Assembly: GCF_016746095.1 (NCBI RefSeq)
Contig: NZ_JAERTY010000013.1
Coordinates: 62,001 to 126,000, forward strand
From: Sphingobacterium faecale
GTDB taxonomy: Bacteria; Bacteroidota; Bacteroidia; Sphingobacteriales; Sphingobacteriaceae
DNA length: 64,000 nucleotides
Direction: 5' to 3'
The notes beneath the pieces are model-generated. The model worked only from the letters and a program-made list of their open reading frames with translations. It ran no database searches and was not told the origin of the DNA. Of this stretch, positions 56,036 through 64,000 are shown piece by piece. Made by a program: the position numbers and the translations under genes. The number at the start of each line of letters is the position of its first letter. The first letter of the stretch is position 1.

Positions 56036-56953
56036 ATGAGTATTTTAATAACAGAAAACCTGTCCCATAAATATGGGGCAGGCTGGGCTATCCGTGACAT
56101 TAATATCGATATTCCACAAAAAGGAGCTTATGGACTACTAGGGGCTAACGGCGCCGGTAAATCCACTCTGATGAATATTATATGTGGTGCACTCAAGCCG
56201 ACCGATGGACGTGTAATAGTCAATGGGATAGATCTAAGAAAGGAACCACAGCGTGCCAAGACCTCGATAGGTTTCCTACCCCAAATACTTCCTTTGTACT
56301 TAGATCTTAGTGTAGAAGAGTATCTACGCTACACAGCTAGTCTGCGACTCGTGGATAAGAAAAATATAGATAGAGCTGTAGAAGAAGTGCTAGAACGTTG
56401 TCAGATTACGCATTTTAGACGACGTCTTTTAAAAAATCTATCTGGAGGATACCGGCAGCGAGTTGGTATTGCGCAAGCGATCATCCATAAGCCACTGTTG
56501 GTGGTGATGGACGAGCCTACTAATGGTCTGGATCCGAATCAATTGATAGAAACGCGTAGACTCATACAGGAAGTAGCAGAGCAAAGCCTCGTACTTTTGT
56601 CTTCCCATATTCTAACAGAAATAGGTCAACTGTGTCAAGAAATCATTCTCATTGATAAAGGAGAACTTTTGTTTTCCGACAGTGCATCAGCCTTTCAACA
56701 GCAGGTCCAATCTACCTATTTACAGGTTATATTTGATAATCCGCCCCCTATCGAACAGCTTAGTCAGCTAGTTGGAGTTAATGCAGTAGATATGGAATCA
56801 AAAGGTAGTTATAGAATATCCTACGACAATCTGGACATGCTGACACAGCAATTATTAGAACTATCGATACAAAAGGGCTGGAAGTTGAAGACCATAAGAC
56901 CAGTCGAGAATAGTATGGATGAAGTATTTAAGGAATTAACCAATAAAAGATAA
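56036..56953 (+). CDS. ABC transporter ATP-binding protein (export type)
   Basis: A 305-residue ATPase: Walker A GANGAGKST (36-44), signature LSGGYRQRVG (135-144), Walker B LLVVMDEPTNGLDP (Asp159, Glu160), switch His in SSH. A C-terminal extension of about 90 residues follows, as in NatA/GldA/NosF-like exporters. It lies 18 nt after the DUF4397-like gene and 6 nt before the permease/GldG gene, so it powers that protein. Confidence 0.93.
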   Translation: MSILITENLSHKYGAGWAIRDINIDIPQKGAYGLLGANGAGKSTLMNIICGALKPTDGRVIVNGIDLRKEPQRAKTSIGFLPQILPLYLDLSVEEYLRYTASLRLVDKKNIDRAVEEVLERCQITHFRRRLLKNLSGGYRQRVGIAQAIIHKPLLVVMDEPTNGLDPNQLIETRRLIQEVAEQSLVLLSSHILTEIGQLCQEIILIDKGELLFSDSASAFQQQVQSTYLQVIFDNPPPIEQLSQLVGVNAVDMESKGSYRISYDNLDMLTQQLLELSIQKGWKLKTIRPVENSMDEVFKELTNKR

Positions 56954-56959
56954 AACACA

Positions 56960-59317
56960 ATGAAACTGATCCTTCGAATTGCAAAAGAAGAGTTGAGACA
57001 ATTATTCTTTTCACCAATAGCATGGTTTTTACTAATTGCTTTTATCCCTCTATGCTCCTTTTCATATTATATGATTGTAGAAGCTTTGAGCACGTGGCAG
57101 GACACATTGTTGGCAAATGATACTTCATTTACTGGTTTTCATGCAGGTTTGTCAAAAACAATTTTTACAGAATCGCTCTATCCGAGGGTTTTCCAACATT
57201 TATATCTTTTTTTTCCACTTCTGACGATGTCCATTATCAGTAAAGAAGAGGGAGCTGGTACTATTCGTTTATTACAATCATCTCCGTTGAAAATGAGTGA
57301 AATATTGTTGGGCAAGTATCTTTCTTTATTGACTTTTACTTTGATCCTAATCCTTATTGTTGGTGGTTTCGTTATTTGTGGGACACTTTCAATTTCGAAT
57401 GTGGATCTAGGGTATTTGCTACCCAGTCTCCTAGCCATGTTTTTGATGTCGGCCTGCTATATTGCGATAGGGATGTATTTCAGTAGTCTTACAGTATATC
57501 CGGTTATTTCGGCTCTGGCCACTTTCCTCACTTTATTCGTGTTGGGGAATATTTCATCCCTATGGCAACAGTATGATTTTTTCAGAGAGTTAACGTTCTT
57601 CTTGTCGATTTCTGGACGAGCCGAGAAAATGGTATTGGGTCTGATCACATCTTATGATCTAATCTATTATCTTTCGATTTGTATATTGTTCTTATCGCTT
57701 ACTTGGCTTCGCATGCAACGGTCCATCGAATCCAGACCTTGGTCTATTTCACTTTTGAAACATATTGCTATCATCTTCCCTATATTGGTCATTGGTTACC
57801 TCTCTATGAGGCCTGCTCTTCGTTATTATATAGATACCACAGCCAATAAGGATAATACCATTAAAACAACAAGTCAAAAGATTTTGGCTGACTTTCGTGA
57901 GGAGGAGCCACTGAAAGTGACATTTTATGTCAATCTTTTGAGCCCCGTCTATGATCGTGCATCCCCTGCTAATAGAAATGAATATGTTTGGAGTTTTTGG
58001 GAACGATACGTTCGTTTCAAACCTGATATTCAATTTGACTATATATACTATTATGATGTTAAAGATGGGGATAATACACTTTTTAACACTTACAAAAACA
58101 AGACTTTAGAGGAAATAGCTGAGCTTCAGATGGAAGGCCGGGGTAATAAGTCTGGTATTAGAGGCTTTGTAACTCCGGACTCTATTCGTAGTCTAGGCGA
58201 TTATCAGGAGGAGTATGGTATGCCCTTTATTAAATTGGAGTATGGGGAGCGATCCACTATTATACGAACCTTTTCAGATCCGGATTTTTGGCCGGATGAA
58301 ATGCAGGTATCCTCAGCTTTTAGAAGGCTGCAAAGACAACAGCCCCCGAAGGCGCTTTTTGCTACTGGTAATTTAGAGCGAAATGTTTATAAGAAAGGAG
58401 AAAGGGAATATTACGGACATACTATTGATCGTACGTTGCGTACTTCGCTGATTAATCTAGCTTTCGATGTTGATTCTATCAATTTGGATGTCCAAGAGAT
58501 ACCAGAGGGGACAGATATGTTAATTGTAGCGGATCCTAAGACAAGATTAAGTGGTGCCAAGATCGATAAAATAAAGAAGTTTGCAGATCAGGGAGGTAAT
58601 ATCAGTATTTTTGGTGAGCCTGATAAGCAGATGATCCTCAATCCTTTACTTGATACGTTGAATACAGGTGTATCCTTACTATCTGGTCGTTTGATCGAGG
58701 TTACTTATGATGAGATGGCCGACCATATTTGGCCGTTTAGTATTCCCGAAACTATTAGCTCACTTGCTCCTGATTATTTTTCTTCACTGATAGAAAAGAT
58801 AGGTGATGAGATGAAGATTGATAGTGCAGCGTTGTATCGTAAATTGGTGGGTGCTACAGCCATTACTTATGATCAACACAAATCTCTTTATACCATAGAA
58901 CCTTTGTCCCAAACACAAGCTCAGCGTAATACCTTCCTGAAACAGGGGAGGGTAGTTCTCGATTCCGTACCGCCATTATTTGAGCCTGATCGAGGAGATA
59001 TTCTGCAACCCAACTTTGATGTTTGGTTAAAGTTGATTAGAGAGACTAATGGTAATGTACAGCGTATTTCTATTCACGGGGATGCCGACGTAGGTAGCAC
59101 GATGCGTTCTCGCCCAATGGAAGATTTGTTGCCGATTTACAGTTGGATGACAGACAATCTGTTTCCCGTCGTTATCCGTGAAGCGAAACGTGAAGACATC
59201 TTTCTCAAATTGACGGCTGCAACAGCCGGTATCCAAAAGACCGTGATGTTATACATACTTCCTGGTTTACTATTACTTTTTTCCATCGTATTTTTAATTC
59301 GCCGTAATCGCCAATAG
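56960..59317 (+). CDS. ABC-2 permease fused to GldG-like auxiliary domain
   Basis: A 785-residue protein. The first 290 residues contain about seven hydrophobic helices with the ABC-2 layout and a GldF-type EEGAGTIRLLQSSPLKMSEI loop. From about 300 to 755 there is a large periplasmic domain with the GldG/ABC_transp_aux pattern: a nucleoside-amidohydrolase-like fold with LKVTFYVNLLSP, ALFATGNLERN and DMLIVADPKTRLSGAKIDKI, and one C-terminal TM helix (about 762-782). In gliding bacteria GldF and GldG are separate genes that work with GldA; here they are fused and inside a SusCD operon. Confidence 0.85.
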   Translation: MKLILRIAKEELRQLFFSPIAWFLLIAFIPLCSFSYYMIVEALSTWQDTLLANDTSFTGFHAGLSKTIFTESLYPRVFQHLYLFFPLLTMSIISKEEGAGTIRLLQSSPLKMSEILLGKYLSLLTFTLILILIVGGFVICGTLSISNVDLGYLLPSLLAMFLMSACYIAIGMYFSSLTVYPVISALATFLTLFVLGNISSLWQQYDFFRELTFFLSISGRAEKMVLGLITSYDLIYYLSICILFLSLTWLRMQRSIESRPWSISLLKHIAIIFPILVIGYLSMRPALRYYIDTTANKDNTIKTTSQKILADFREEEPLKVTFYVNLLSPVYDRASPANRNEYVWSFWERYVRFKPDIQFDYIYYYDVKDGDNTLFNTYKNKTLEEIAELQMEGRGNKSGIRGFVTPDSIRSLGDYQEEYGMPFIKLEYGERSTIIRTFSDPDFWPDEMQVSSAFRRLQRQQPPKALFATGNLERNVYKKGEREYYGHTIDRTLRTSLINLAFDVDSINLDVQEIPEGTDMLIVADPKTRLSGAKIDKIKKFADQGGNISIFGEPDKQMILNPLLDTLNTGVSLLSGRLIEVTYDEMADHIWPFSIPETISSLAPDYFSSLIEKIGDEMKIDSAALYRKLVGATAITYDQHKSLYTIEPLSQTQAQRNTFLKQGRVVLDSVPPLFEPDRGDILQPNFDVWLKLIRETNGNVQRISIHGDADVGSTMRSRPMEDLLPIYSWMTDNLFPVVIREAKREDIFLKLTAATAGIQKTVMLYILPGLLLLFSIVFLIRRNRQ

Positions 59318-59318
59318 T

Positions 59319-60623
59319 ATGAAGCCATTATTAGAGATTGATGAACAGAGTCGTGCTGATTTAGGGCTAATGGGGGATTTGAGAAATTCCCCACTATTCA
59401 AACTTTTTGATCATGCCTATACACGTGGTGGTATGCAATATTTGCAACAGTTATTTTTGAATCCATTATCAAGTGAAGAAGAAATCAAAATCCGTATCCG
59501 TATGTTTTCATACCTTTCGGCAATCGATCTTGATTTTCCTTTTCCGTCCCATCTTTTTGATACCTTAGAACGCTATATGCAGCATTCGCAGGCGCAGGAA
59601 CAAGAGCGCGAAGCTATATATCTACAGGATAAAGAGATAGAAGATGGAGTATTTGCTATGTTGCACCTGTTACACAAGGTAGAAAGCTTCTTTCATTCCG
59701 ATGCTGCAATGAAAGCCGTAGGACTGGAGGAACTTGTCACTTCCGTATTATCGATATTGAGCCTGCCATCACTACAACCGATATTGGGTGTTTCTAATAG
59801 TAAGGCTTTGTCTTACAGTTCTATCGTTGCCTATGATACCTTATTCCGAAGTATTGCCTGGACCGAGATAAGAACGTTGTTGCAATATCTGTACCGTCTG
59901 GATGCCTATCTAGCGGTTGGAAAAATCGCCTCAAAGCCAGGTTGGACATTACCTACCGTTTTACCGAGAGCGACTGGCGTATTGCGTGCCAATGGACTAT
60001 ATTACCCAACAATCAAAGGAGCTGTCGCCAATAGTTTTGAATTTAGTAAAGAAAAACGTTTGCTATTTTTGACTGGAGCCAATATGGCAGGAAAGAGCAC
60101 TTTTCTACGCTCATTGGCACTTGCTCTTTATATAGCCCACCTCGGATTTCCGGTTCCCGCAGATAGTATGGAGTTTTCTGTCCTTGACGGTATATTTACG
60201 ACGATAAACCTCCCTGATGATCTAGGCATGGGGGCCAGTCATTTTTATGTAGAAGTATTGCGGGTCAAGGATGTAGTAGAGAGTCTGCGAGCAGGTAAAT
60301 CCATTTTCGTAATATTCGACGAACTATTCCGAGGTACCAATGTGAAAGACGCGATGGAAGCAACTATTGCTGTCAGTCGGCGTTTTCTTCAATCGGAAAA
60401 CAGTCATTTTGTGATATCATCCCATATTGTGGAGGCTGCTGATGCGTTGCGTGAAGAAGGCACAATCGGATTTCAGTTCCTACCTACGAAGATGGAGGGG
60501 CACCATCCGGTCTATACCTATACGTTAGAAGATGGAGTGAGCGATGACCGCCATGGTATGCTTATTATACAAAATGAGCAAATATTAAGTATTCTGGAGA
60601 AAGGAGTAACACATGAAATTTAA
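59319..60623 (+). CDS. MutS-family ATPase lacking mismatch-recognition domains, copy 1
   Basis: A 434-residue protein starting 1 nt after the GldFG gene. Its C-terminal half is a MutS ATPase domain: Walker A GANMAGKST (253-261), Walker B VIFDELFRGTN (Asp334, Glu335), then SSHIVEAADAL. The N-terminal half is helical, like the core/lever domain. The mismatch-binding domain I and connector domain II of true MutS are absent, and DELFRGT replaces the DEIGRGT of MutS. The stop overlaps the next MutS-like gene by 11 bp. A repair role is doubtful; the partner and substrate are unknown. Confidence 0.85.
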   Translation: MKPLLEIDEQSRADLGLMGDLRNSPLFKLFDHAYTRGGMQYLQQLFLNPLSSEEEIKIRIRMFSYLSAIDLDFPFPSHLFDTLERYMQHSQAQEQEREAIYLQDKEIEDGVFAMLHLLHKVESFFHSDAAMKAVGLEELVTSVLSILSLPSLQPILGVSNSKALSYSSIVAYDTLFRSIAWTEIRTLLQYLYRLDAYLAVGKIASKPGWTLPTVLPRATGVLRANGLYYPTIKGAVANSFEFSKEKRLLFLTGANMAGKSTFLRSLALALYIAHLGFPVPADSMEFSVLDGIFTTINLPDDLGMGASHFYVEVLRVKDVVESLRAGKSIFVIFDELFRGTNVKDAMEATIAVSRRFLQSENSHFVISSHIVEAADALREEGTIGFQFLPTKMEGHHPVYTYTLEDGVSDDRHGMLIIQNEQILSILEKGVTHEI

Positions 60624-61923
60624 AATAGACCAACAGACGCTCGAAGAGCTTAACCTATTGGGACGATCTAAACCAGGTTCTGTCCAACAGCTGTTTTCCC
60701 GTGTTAAAAGCAGGGCGGGAGAGCAGCTACTGGACCGAATGTTTAAAACTCCTTTGATCGTTAAAGCTGAAATAGAGAATCGTATCAATTGCTTTCGCTT
60801 TTTTCAGCACAGGGATATCATATTTCCATTTGATAGCAAGGATCTATCTGAACTGACGGAATACTTTTCGCAGGTCTCTTCTCAAAGTACGATCAAAACT
60901 TATTTTCAGGTTTTTTGGAATCGCTTACTTGTTCGGGTATTGAACGATACGCGATTCAAGAAAGAATTGCAGGCATTACATGCACTGGTGTCGGTCTTAC
61001 AAAAATTAGATCAATTCCTACCGAAGCTTGGAGATATACCCAGTCCTATGTCACAGCGTATCGAAGTCATGCGACAACAAATACAGTCTGGGGTTTTTAG
61101 AGAGTTAGTTGCAAGCAATATCTACGAAGGCTTCAATGTAGGGCAGATTGCCCGTTATCAACAACAGCTTCGGGGTAGACTATCGAAAGATGTGCAGGGT
61201 ATCCTATCATTCATAGCCGAGCTCGACGTTTATATTGCGGTCAGTAATGTAGCAAGGGAGCGCAATTTCACTTATCCTATCGTTCAGGCAGCAGAGACCA
61301 ATATCTGGAAAGGAACTGATCTCAGGCATCCCGCTATTGAACATGCTGTGGGTAATGATTTTCATTTGGGTCAAGAGTGTAACCTTTTTTTCTTAACAGG
61401 AGCCAATATGGCTGGCAAATCCACTTGGATGAAGACCTTGGGTATATCTCTTTATCTTGCTCATATGGGATTCCCAGTTGCTGCAAAATCCTATGAGTTT
61501 TCTGTCAGAGAGGGGATGTATTCATCCATCAATGTGGCCGACAATGTTGCTTTAGGCTATAGTCATTTCTACTCGGAGGTAATACGGGTCAAGCAAGCCG
61601 CTGAAGCCGTAGCGTCAGGTGCCCGACTGGTGTTATTCTTCGATGAGCTCTTTAAAGGAACCAATGTTAAGGATGCCTTTGATGGTACCTTAGCTGTAAC
61701 ACGTGGCTTTGCACGTTACCGGCAATCACTTTTTATGATCTCTACACATATTATCGAAGTGGGTGAAGAATTAAAAGAGCTGCCCGGTATTCAGTTTGGC
61801 TTTATGCCTACCATTATGAATGGACACCGGCCTCAATATACCTATACGCTCAAAGAAGGAATTACAGAAGATCGACAAGGTATGATGATCATACGTAATG
61901 AAGGAATTCTGGATTTAATTTAG
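60613..61923 (+). CDS. MutS-family ATPase lacking mismatch-recognition domains, copy 2
   Basis: A 436-residue paralogue of the preceding gene. Walker A GANMAGKST (263-271), Walker B LFFDELFKGTN (Asp344, Glu345) and STHIIEVGEEL are conserved, and both proteins end in a TYTL..G..DR.GM.II.NE pattern. The N-terminal helical half has diverged strongly. Overlap with copy 1 suggests a heterodimer, as MutS ATPases act as dimers with two composite sites; this is inference. It is followed 20 nt later by the S41 peptidase. Confidence 0.85.
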   Translation: MKFKIDQQTLEELNLLGRSKPGSVQQLFSRVKSRAGEQLLDRMFKTPLIVKAEIENRINCFRFFQHRDIIFPFDSKDLSELTEYFSQVSSQSTIKTYFQVFWNRLLVRVLNDTRFKKELQALHALVSVLQKLDQFLPKLGDIPSPMSQRIEVMRQQIQSGVFRELVASNIYEGFNVGQIARYQQQLRGRLSKDVQGILSFIAELDVYIAVSNVARERNFTYPIVQAAETNIWKGTDLRHPAIEHAVGNDFHLGQECNLFFLTGANMAGKSTWMKTLGISLYLAHMGFPVAAKSYEFSVREGMYSSINVADNVALGYSHFYSEVIRVKQAAEAVASGARLVLFFDELFKGTNVKDAFDGTLAVTRGFARYRQSLFMISTHIIEVGEELKELPGIQFGFMPTIMNGHRPQYTYTLKEGITEDRQGMMIIRNEGILDLI

Positions 61924-61943
61924 AAAATATAAATACATAAACC

Positions 61944-63416
61944 ATGAGAAAATTACTTTTAATTTCCCTGATTTTTATCGGGCTGGGACAGCTATGGGCT
62001 CAGGAAGATAAGGACTTTTTGTTGACCAAAGAAAGAATCATAGCAGATTTTAAGCTGGCATCAGATATTTTGAAGAAACAGCATCCGCACCCTTACAAGT
62101 TTGTTGATTCCGTCCGGTTGGACCAACAATTGGACTCTTTGATGCATCTCGCTCAACAAGAAGAAGATGTCTATGCTATATTACAATATTCTCCTTTGCA
62201 ACTATTTAGAGACGTACATACCAAGCTACAGCTATCCGCCGAAAACTCAAAGCAGACTATACGTCATACTCGGTTTTTTCCCTTCCCGGTTATCATCGAG
62301 AAGGGGCGTATATTTGTAAATAGTAGAGGTGGCTCTATCCCGTATGGAGCCGAAGTGCTGACAGTAAATGGGCAACCCTCATCCATTATCATGCAGATGC
62401 TTGCTCCCAACTCGTACAGTGACGGTTTTATTAAGACAGGTACTGACCGTTTTTATGGTGATTTTCAAGGGGTCTGGGGGTATAACAATGCTAGTCCAAA
62501 GAACTATACAATACGCTATCGTCCTGCTGATGGCAACAAAGATCAGGAGCAGGTGGTCCCTGCACTGGATCCTTCAAAAGGAGTGCATAGTAGCAGGCTT
62601 GGTATTGCGCCGTTTAACCGTTTGGAGACTTCGTATTATGTGTACGGTACCTATCTTGACGAGGAGAGCACCGGCATCCTTACCGTTCTCTCCTTTGCTC
62701 TTGATGAGTCTTTTGCGTATAAAGAATTTAGTGATTTCTTTAACGAGGTAAAGAAAAGAAATATTCGTAATGTAATCATTGATATTCGTAGCAATGGAGG
62801 AGGCAATCCTGCGATTTCGGCACTATTGTATTCATTCCTGGCACCCAAGTCATTCGATAATGTTTACAATCAGCGTACTAAGACTATTGATATAGCTTAT
62901 CCGGAGTATACGATTAATAATGGGCGGAGAATGTCTGATGAAGATATACGAAATATGTACAATTTTATGAATCAGCGATTTAATAAAGATTCACTGACAG
63001 GGTTTTATGTCGGTAATGCCCGGCTAAAGGAAAGCCAACTCGAAAACTACCCGCCAGATAAAGACGCTTTTAACGGTAGTGTATATGTACTCACCAGTGG
63101 AGCTACGGTGTCGGCCGCTACTTATTTTGCATCCTTGGTCCAGAAGAACAAGCGTGGACTGGTGATAGGCAAAGAAACCGGTAGTGGCGAGCAGAGTACC
63201 ACAGCAGCTTGGTTCTTGAACTACCAGTTGCCCAATACCAAATCTATCTTGACGATCCCGATGTCCGAGATGTACTTTTTCAATGCGCAGACTGATAATG
63301 GCAGAGGGGTGATGCCCGACCGGGAGCTGTCGATGGAAGAATTTTTGAAATATTTCCGCTCCGAACAGGATCCGGAGATCAGCTATACCAGAGCGTTGAT
63401 AAAGCAGGGCACCTAA
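61944..63416 (+). CDS. exported S41-family serine peptidase
   Basis: A 490-residue exported protein (signal ending in LWAQ). The C-terminal half is the S41 (C-terminal-processing-peptidase/tricorn-core) fold: IIDIRSNGGGNPAISALLYS (about 278-297), TSGATVSAATYF with candidate nucleophile Ser390, and IGKETGSGEQSTT. FRDVHTKL (His92) is a typical family histidine. A PDZ-like piece lies at about 120-160. It would cut peptides or proteins in the periplasm. As the last gene of the operon it could process a peptide taken up by SusC/SusD. Confidence 0.85.
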   Translation: MRKLLLISLIFIGLGQLWAQEDKDFLLTKERIIADFKLASDILKKQHPHPYKFVDSVRLDQQLDSLMHLAQQEEDVYAILQYSPLQLFRDVHTKLQLSAENSKQTIRHTRFFPFPVIIEKGRIFVNSRGGSIPYGAEVLTVNGQPSSIIMQMLAPNSYSDGFIKTGTDRFYGDFQGVWGYNNASPKNYTIRYRPADGNKDQEQVVPALDPSKGVHSSRLGIAPFNRLETSYYVYGTYLDEESTGILTVLSFALDESFAYKEFSDFFNEVKKRNIRNVIIDIRSNGGGNPAISALLYSFLAPKSFDNVYNQRTKTIDIAYPEYTINNGRRMSDEDIRNMYNFMNQRFNKDSLTGFYVGNARLKESQLENYPPDKDAFNGSVYVLTSGATVSAATYFASLVQKNKRGLVIGKETGSGEQSTTAAWFLNYQLPNTKSILTIPMSEMYFFNAQTDNGRGVMPDRELSMEEFLKYFRSEQDPEISYTRALIKQGT

Positions 63417-63451
63417 AACCGGCACGTTGTAAAACTATATTTTTTAGGTGA
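63411..63451. terminator. inverted repeat at the end of the S41 gene
   Basis: CACCTAAAA (63411-63419, overlapping the stop codon) pairs with TTTTAGGTG (63443-63451) across a 23-nt loop. A weak transcription or RNA-end signal. Confidence 0.35.
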
Positions 63452-63548
63452 CCTGAAATTTGATACTAGCTACCTATGGTAATGTGATCGCTATAGACGG
63501 AAAAGGTATGTCTCTTGGGAATAGAGCATACCTGATCGCTATCGTGCT

Positions 63549-63572
63549 AGCGCTGCCCTTTTGAGCAGCGCT
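63549..63572 (+). terminator. probable terminator of the GldG/MutS/S41 operon
   Basis: AGCGCTGC (63549-63556) pairs with GCAGCGCT (63565-63572) around an 8-nt loop and is followed by a partly T-rich stretch. It is 133 nt after the S41 stop. Confidence 0.5.
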
Positions 63573-63680
63573 TTCGGTTTATAAAATACTTTATCTACCG
63601 TAATTTTAGGACCCTTTGAGGGTAGTGACACCAGCGGATGGTTTTTAATTTTTGTTAATATCTTCTTAATCTTAGCGTGT

Positions 63681-63688
63681 TATATTTG
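63681..63688 (+). promoter_or_regulatory. possible -7 promoter element of last sigma gene
   Basis: TATATTTG matches TAnnTTTG. A TTTG at 63651-63654 lies 26 bp upstream, longer than usual for a -33 element. The leader before the sigma ATG would be about 140 nt. Confidence 0.35.
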
Positions 63689-63778
63689 AATGGAATTATC
63701 ACGAGAATAAGAACAATTAGATTTAAGTTTTAATCACGATACTTAAAAATTAGATGGGTTTGCCCTTTGTTGTAGGTT

Positions 63779-63802
63779 TTTATTTGTTAATTAACAAATA
63801 AA
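63779..63802. promoter_or_regulatory. 24-bp AT-rich palindrome before sigma gene
   Basis: A perfect palindrome, centred on TTGTTAATTAACAA, ending 33 nt before the ATG of the sigma gene at 63836. It could be an operator for a dimeric regulator or a hairpin in the leader RNA. No binding protein can be named. Confidence 0.45.
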
Positions 63803-63835
63803 GTGCTTAATTCGCTAATTCCACTGTCCTGTTTT

Positions 63836-64000
63836 ATGTCTCAATTAACTGATGAAAATGAATGCGAACTACTTGCCCCATTAAGAAATGGTGATATTGA
63901 AGCGTTCAATCAGTATTTCAGACGCTATCATGCTAAATTAGTTTTTTTTTCTAATAGAATTTTAATGTCGTCTGACTTGCAGGATGCAGAAGAAGTGGTA
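63836..64000 (+). CDS. ECF sigma factor, N-terminal fragment (runs off window)
   Basis: An open frame from an ATG at 63836 to the right edge gives 55 residues. They read as an ECF sigma N-terminus: ECELLAPLRNGDIEAFNQYF, RRYHAKLVFFSNRIL and QDAEEVV, the start of region 2. By analogy with the rest of the window, a FecR gene and another SusC/SusD operon probably follow. Confidence 0.8.
   Translation, partial: MSQLTDENECELLAPLRNGDIEAFNQYFRRYHAKLVFFSNRILMSSDLQDAEEVV

Larger units (their letters stand above)
63417..63835. other. intergenic region before last sigma gene
   Basis: These 419 bp hold no gene I can support. They contain the hairpin at 63549-63572, a direct repeat TGATCGCTAT at 63485-63494 and 63533-63542, a -7-like TATATTTG at 63681-63688 and a 24-bp palindrome at 63779-63802. 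Confidence 0.6.

Noticed and set aside
59319-61923. Reading the MutS-like pair as the housekeeping mismatch repair gene mutS or as mutS2
   Set aside because: Both are about half the usual length, lack domains I and II, lack a Smr domain, and carry an altered Walker B motif.
63485-63542. Two copies of a 10-bp direct repeat as a CRISPR or att site
   Set aside because: Only two short copies, no regular spacers, and no cas, integrase or tRNA gene nearby.
63779-63802. AT-rich palindrome as a replication origin or iteron
   Set aside because: There is a single copy, no DnaA-box cluster and no replication gene nearby.

Overview
The window looks like a chromosomal stretch of a Bacteroidota genome, most likely a soil or plant-associated member of the Sphingobacteriaceae (Sphingobacterium/Pedobacter-like). 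The basis is four complete SusC/SusD pairs, three complete ECF sigma factor/FecR anti-sigma pairs with a further sigma gene running off the right end, many lipoproteins, TAnnTTTG-type -7 promoter elements, almost no Shine-Dalgarno sequences, and a GC content that reads as about 40 percent by eye. No rRNA, tRNA, CRISPR array, transposase or phage gene was recognised.

Layout. 1-4.8 kb: an incomplete metallo-beta-lactamase-fold hydrolase, a divergent secreted lipase, and a three-gene membrane operon (zinc-ribbon protein, SPFH-SHOCT protein, small two-helix protein). 4.8-17.7 kb, minus strand: a polysaccharide utilisation locus (PUL) that very probably handles beta-1,2-glucan (SusC, SusD, DUF4886 lipoprotein, GH144-type endoglucanase, GH3 beta-glucosidase), with a SusR-like membrane-bound sensor/LuxR regulator upstream. 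17.9-20.8 kb, minus strand: a YtrA-type GntR-controlled ABC transporter operon with a readable promoter and operator.

21-35 kb: a divergent ECF sigma gene and a FecR gene in front of SusC/SusD, a DUF5017 lipoprotein, an NAGPA-type phosphodiester glycosidase and a set of oxidoreductases (FAD_oxidored, Tat-targeted hitchhiker subunit, GMC enzyme with a Cys cluster). 35.5-48.1 kb: sigma, FecR, SusC, SusD, a DUF6528-like protein, a FISUMP protein, a metallophosphoesterase, and a clearly GC-richer pair (Tat-exported Gfo/Idh/MocA protein and TIM-barrel isomerase/epimerase). 48.3-63.4 kb: sigma, FecR, SusC, SusD, a DUF4397-like lipoprotein, an ABC ATPase, a GldF-GldG-like fusion, two tandem MutS-like ATPases and an S41 peptidase. 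63.8 kb to the end: the start of another ECF sigma gene.

How the parts work together. Each SusC/SusD pair should import an oligomeric ligand across the outer membrane. The three FecR-linked SusC proteins carry an N-terminal STN signalling domain, so ligand occupancy can be passed through FecR to the ECF sigma factor. The beta-glucan SusC lacks STN and instead sits beside a propeller-type sensor. The last cassette (50.2-63.4 kb) is the best candidate for an undescribed system: an outer-membrane uptake pair is packed in one operon with an ABC-2/GldG-type inner-membrane machine and two MutS-family ATPases that lack the mismatch-recognition domains. A 42-nt intergenic element is shared between two of the PULs.
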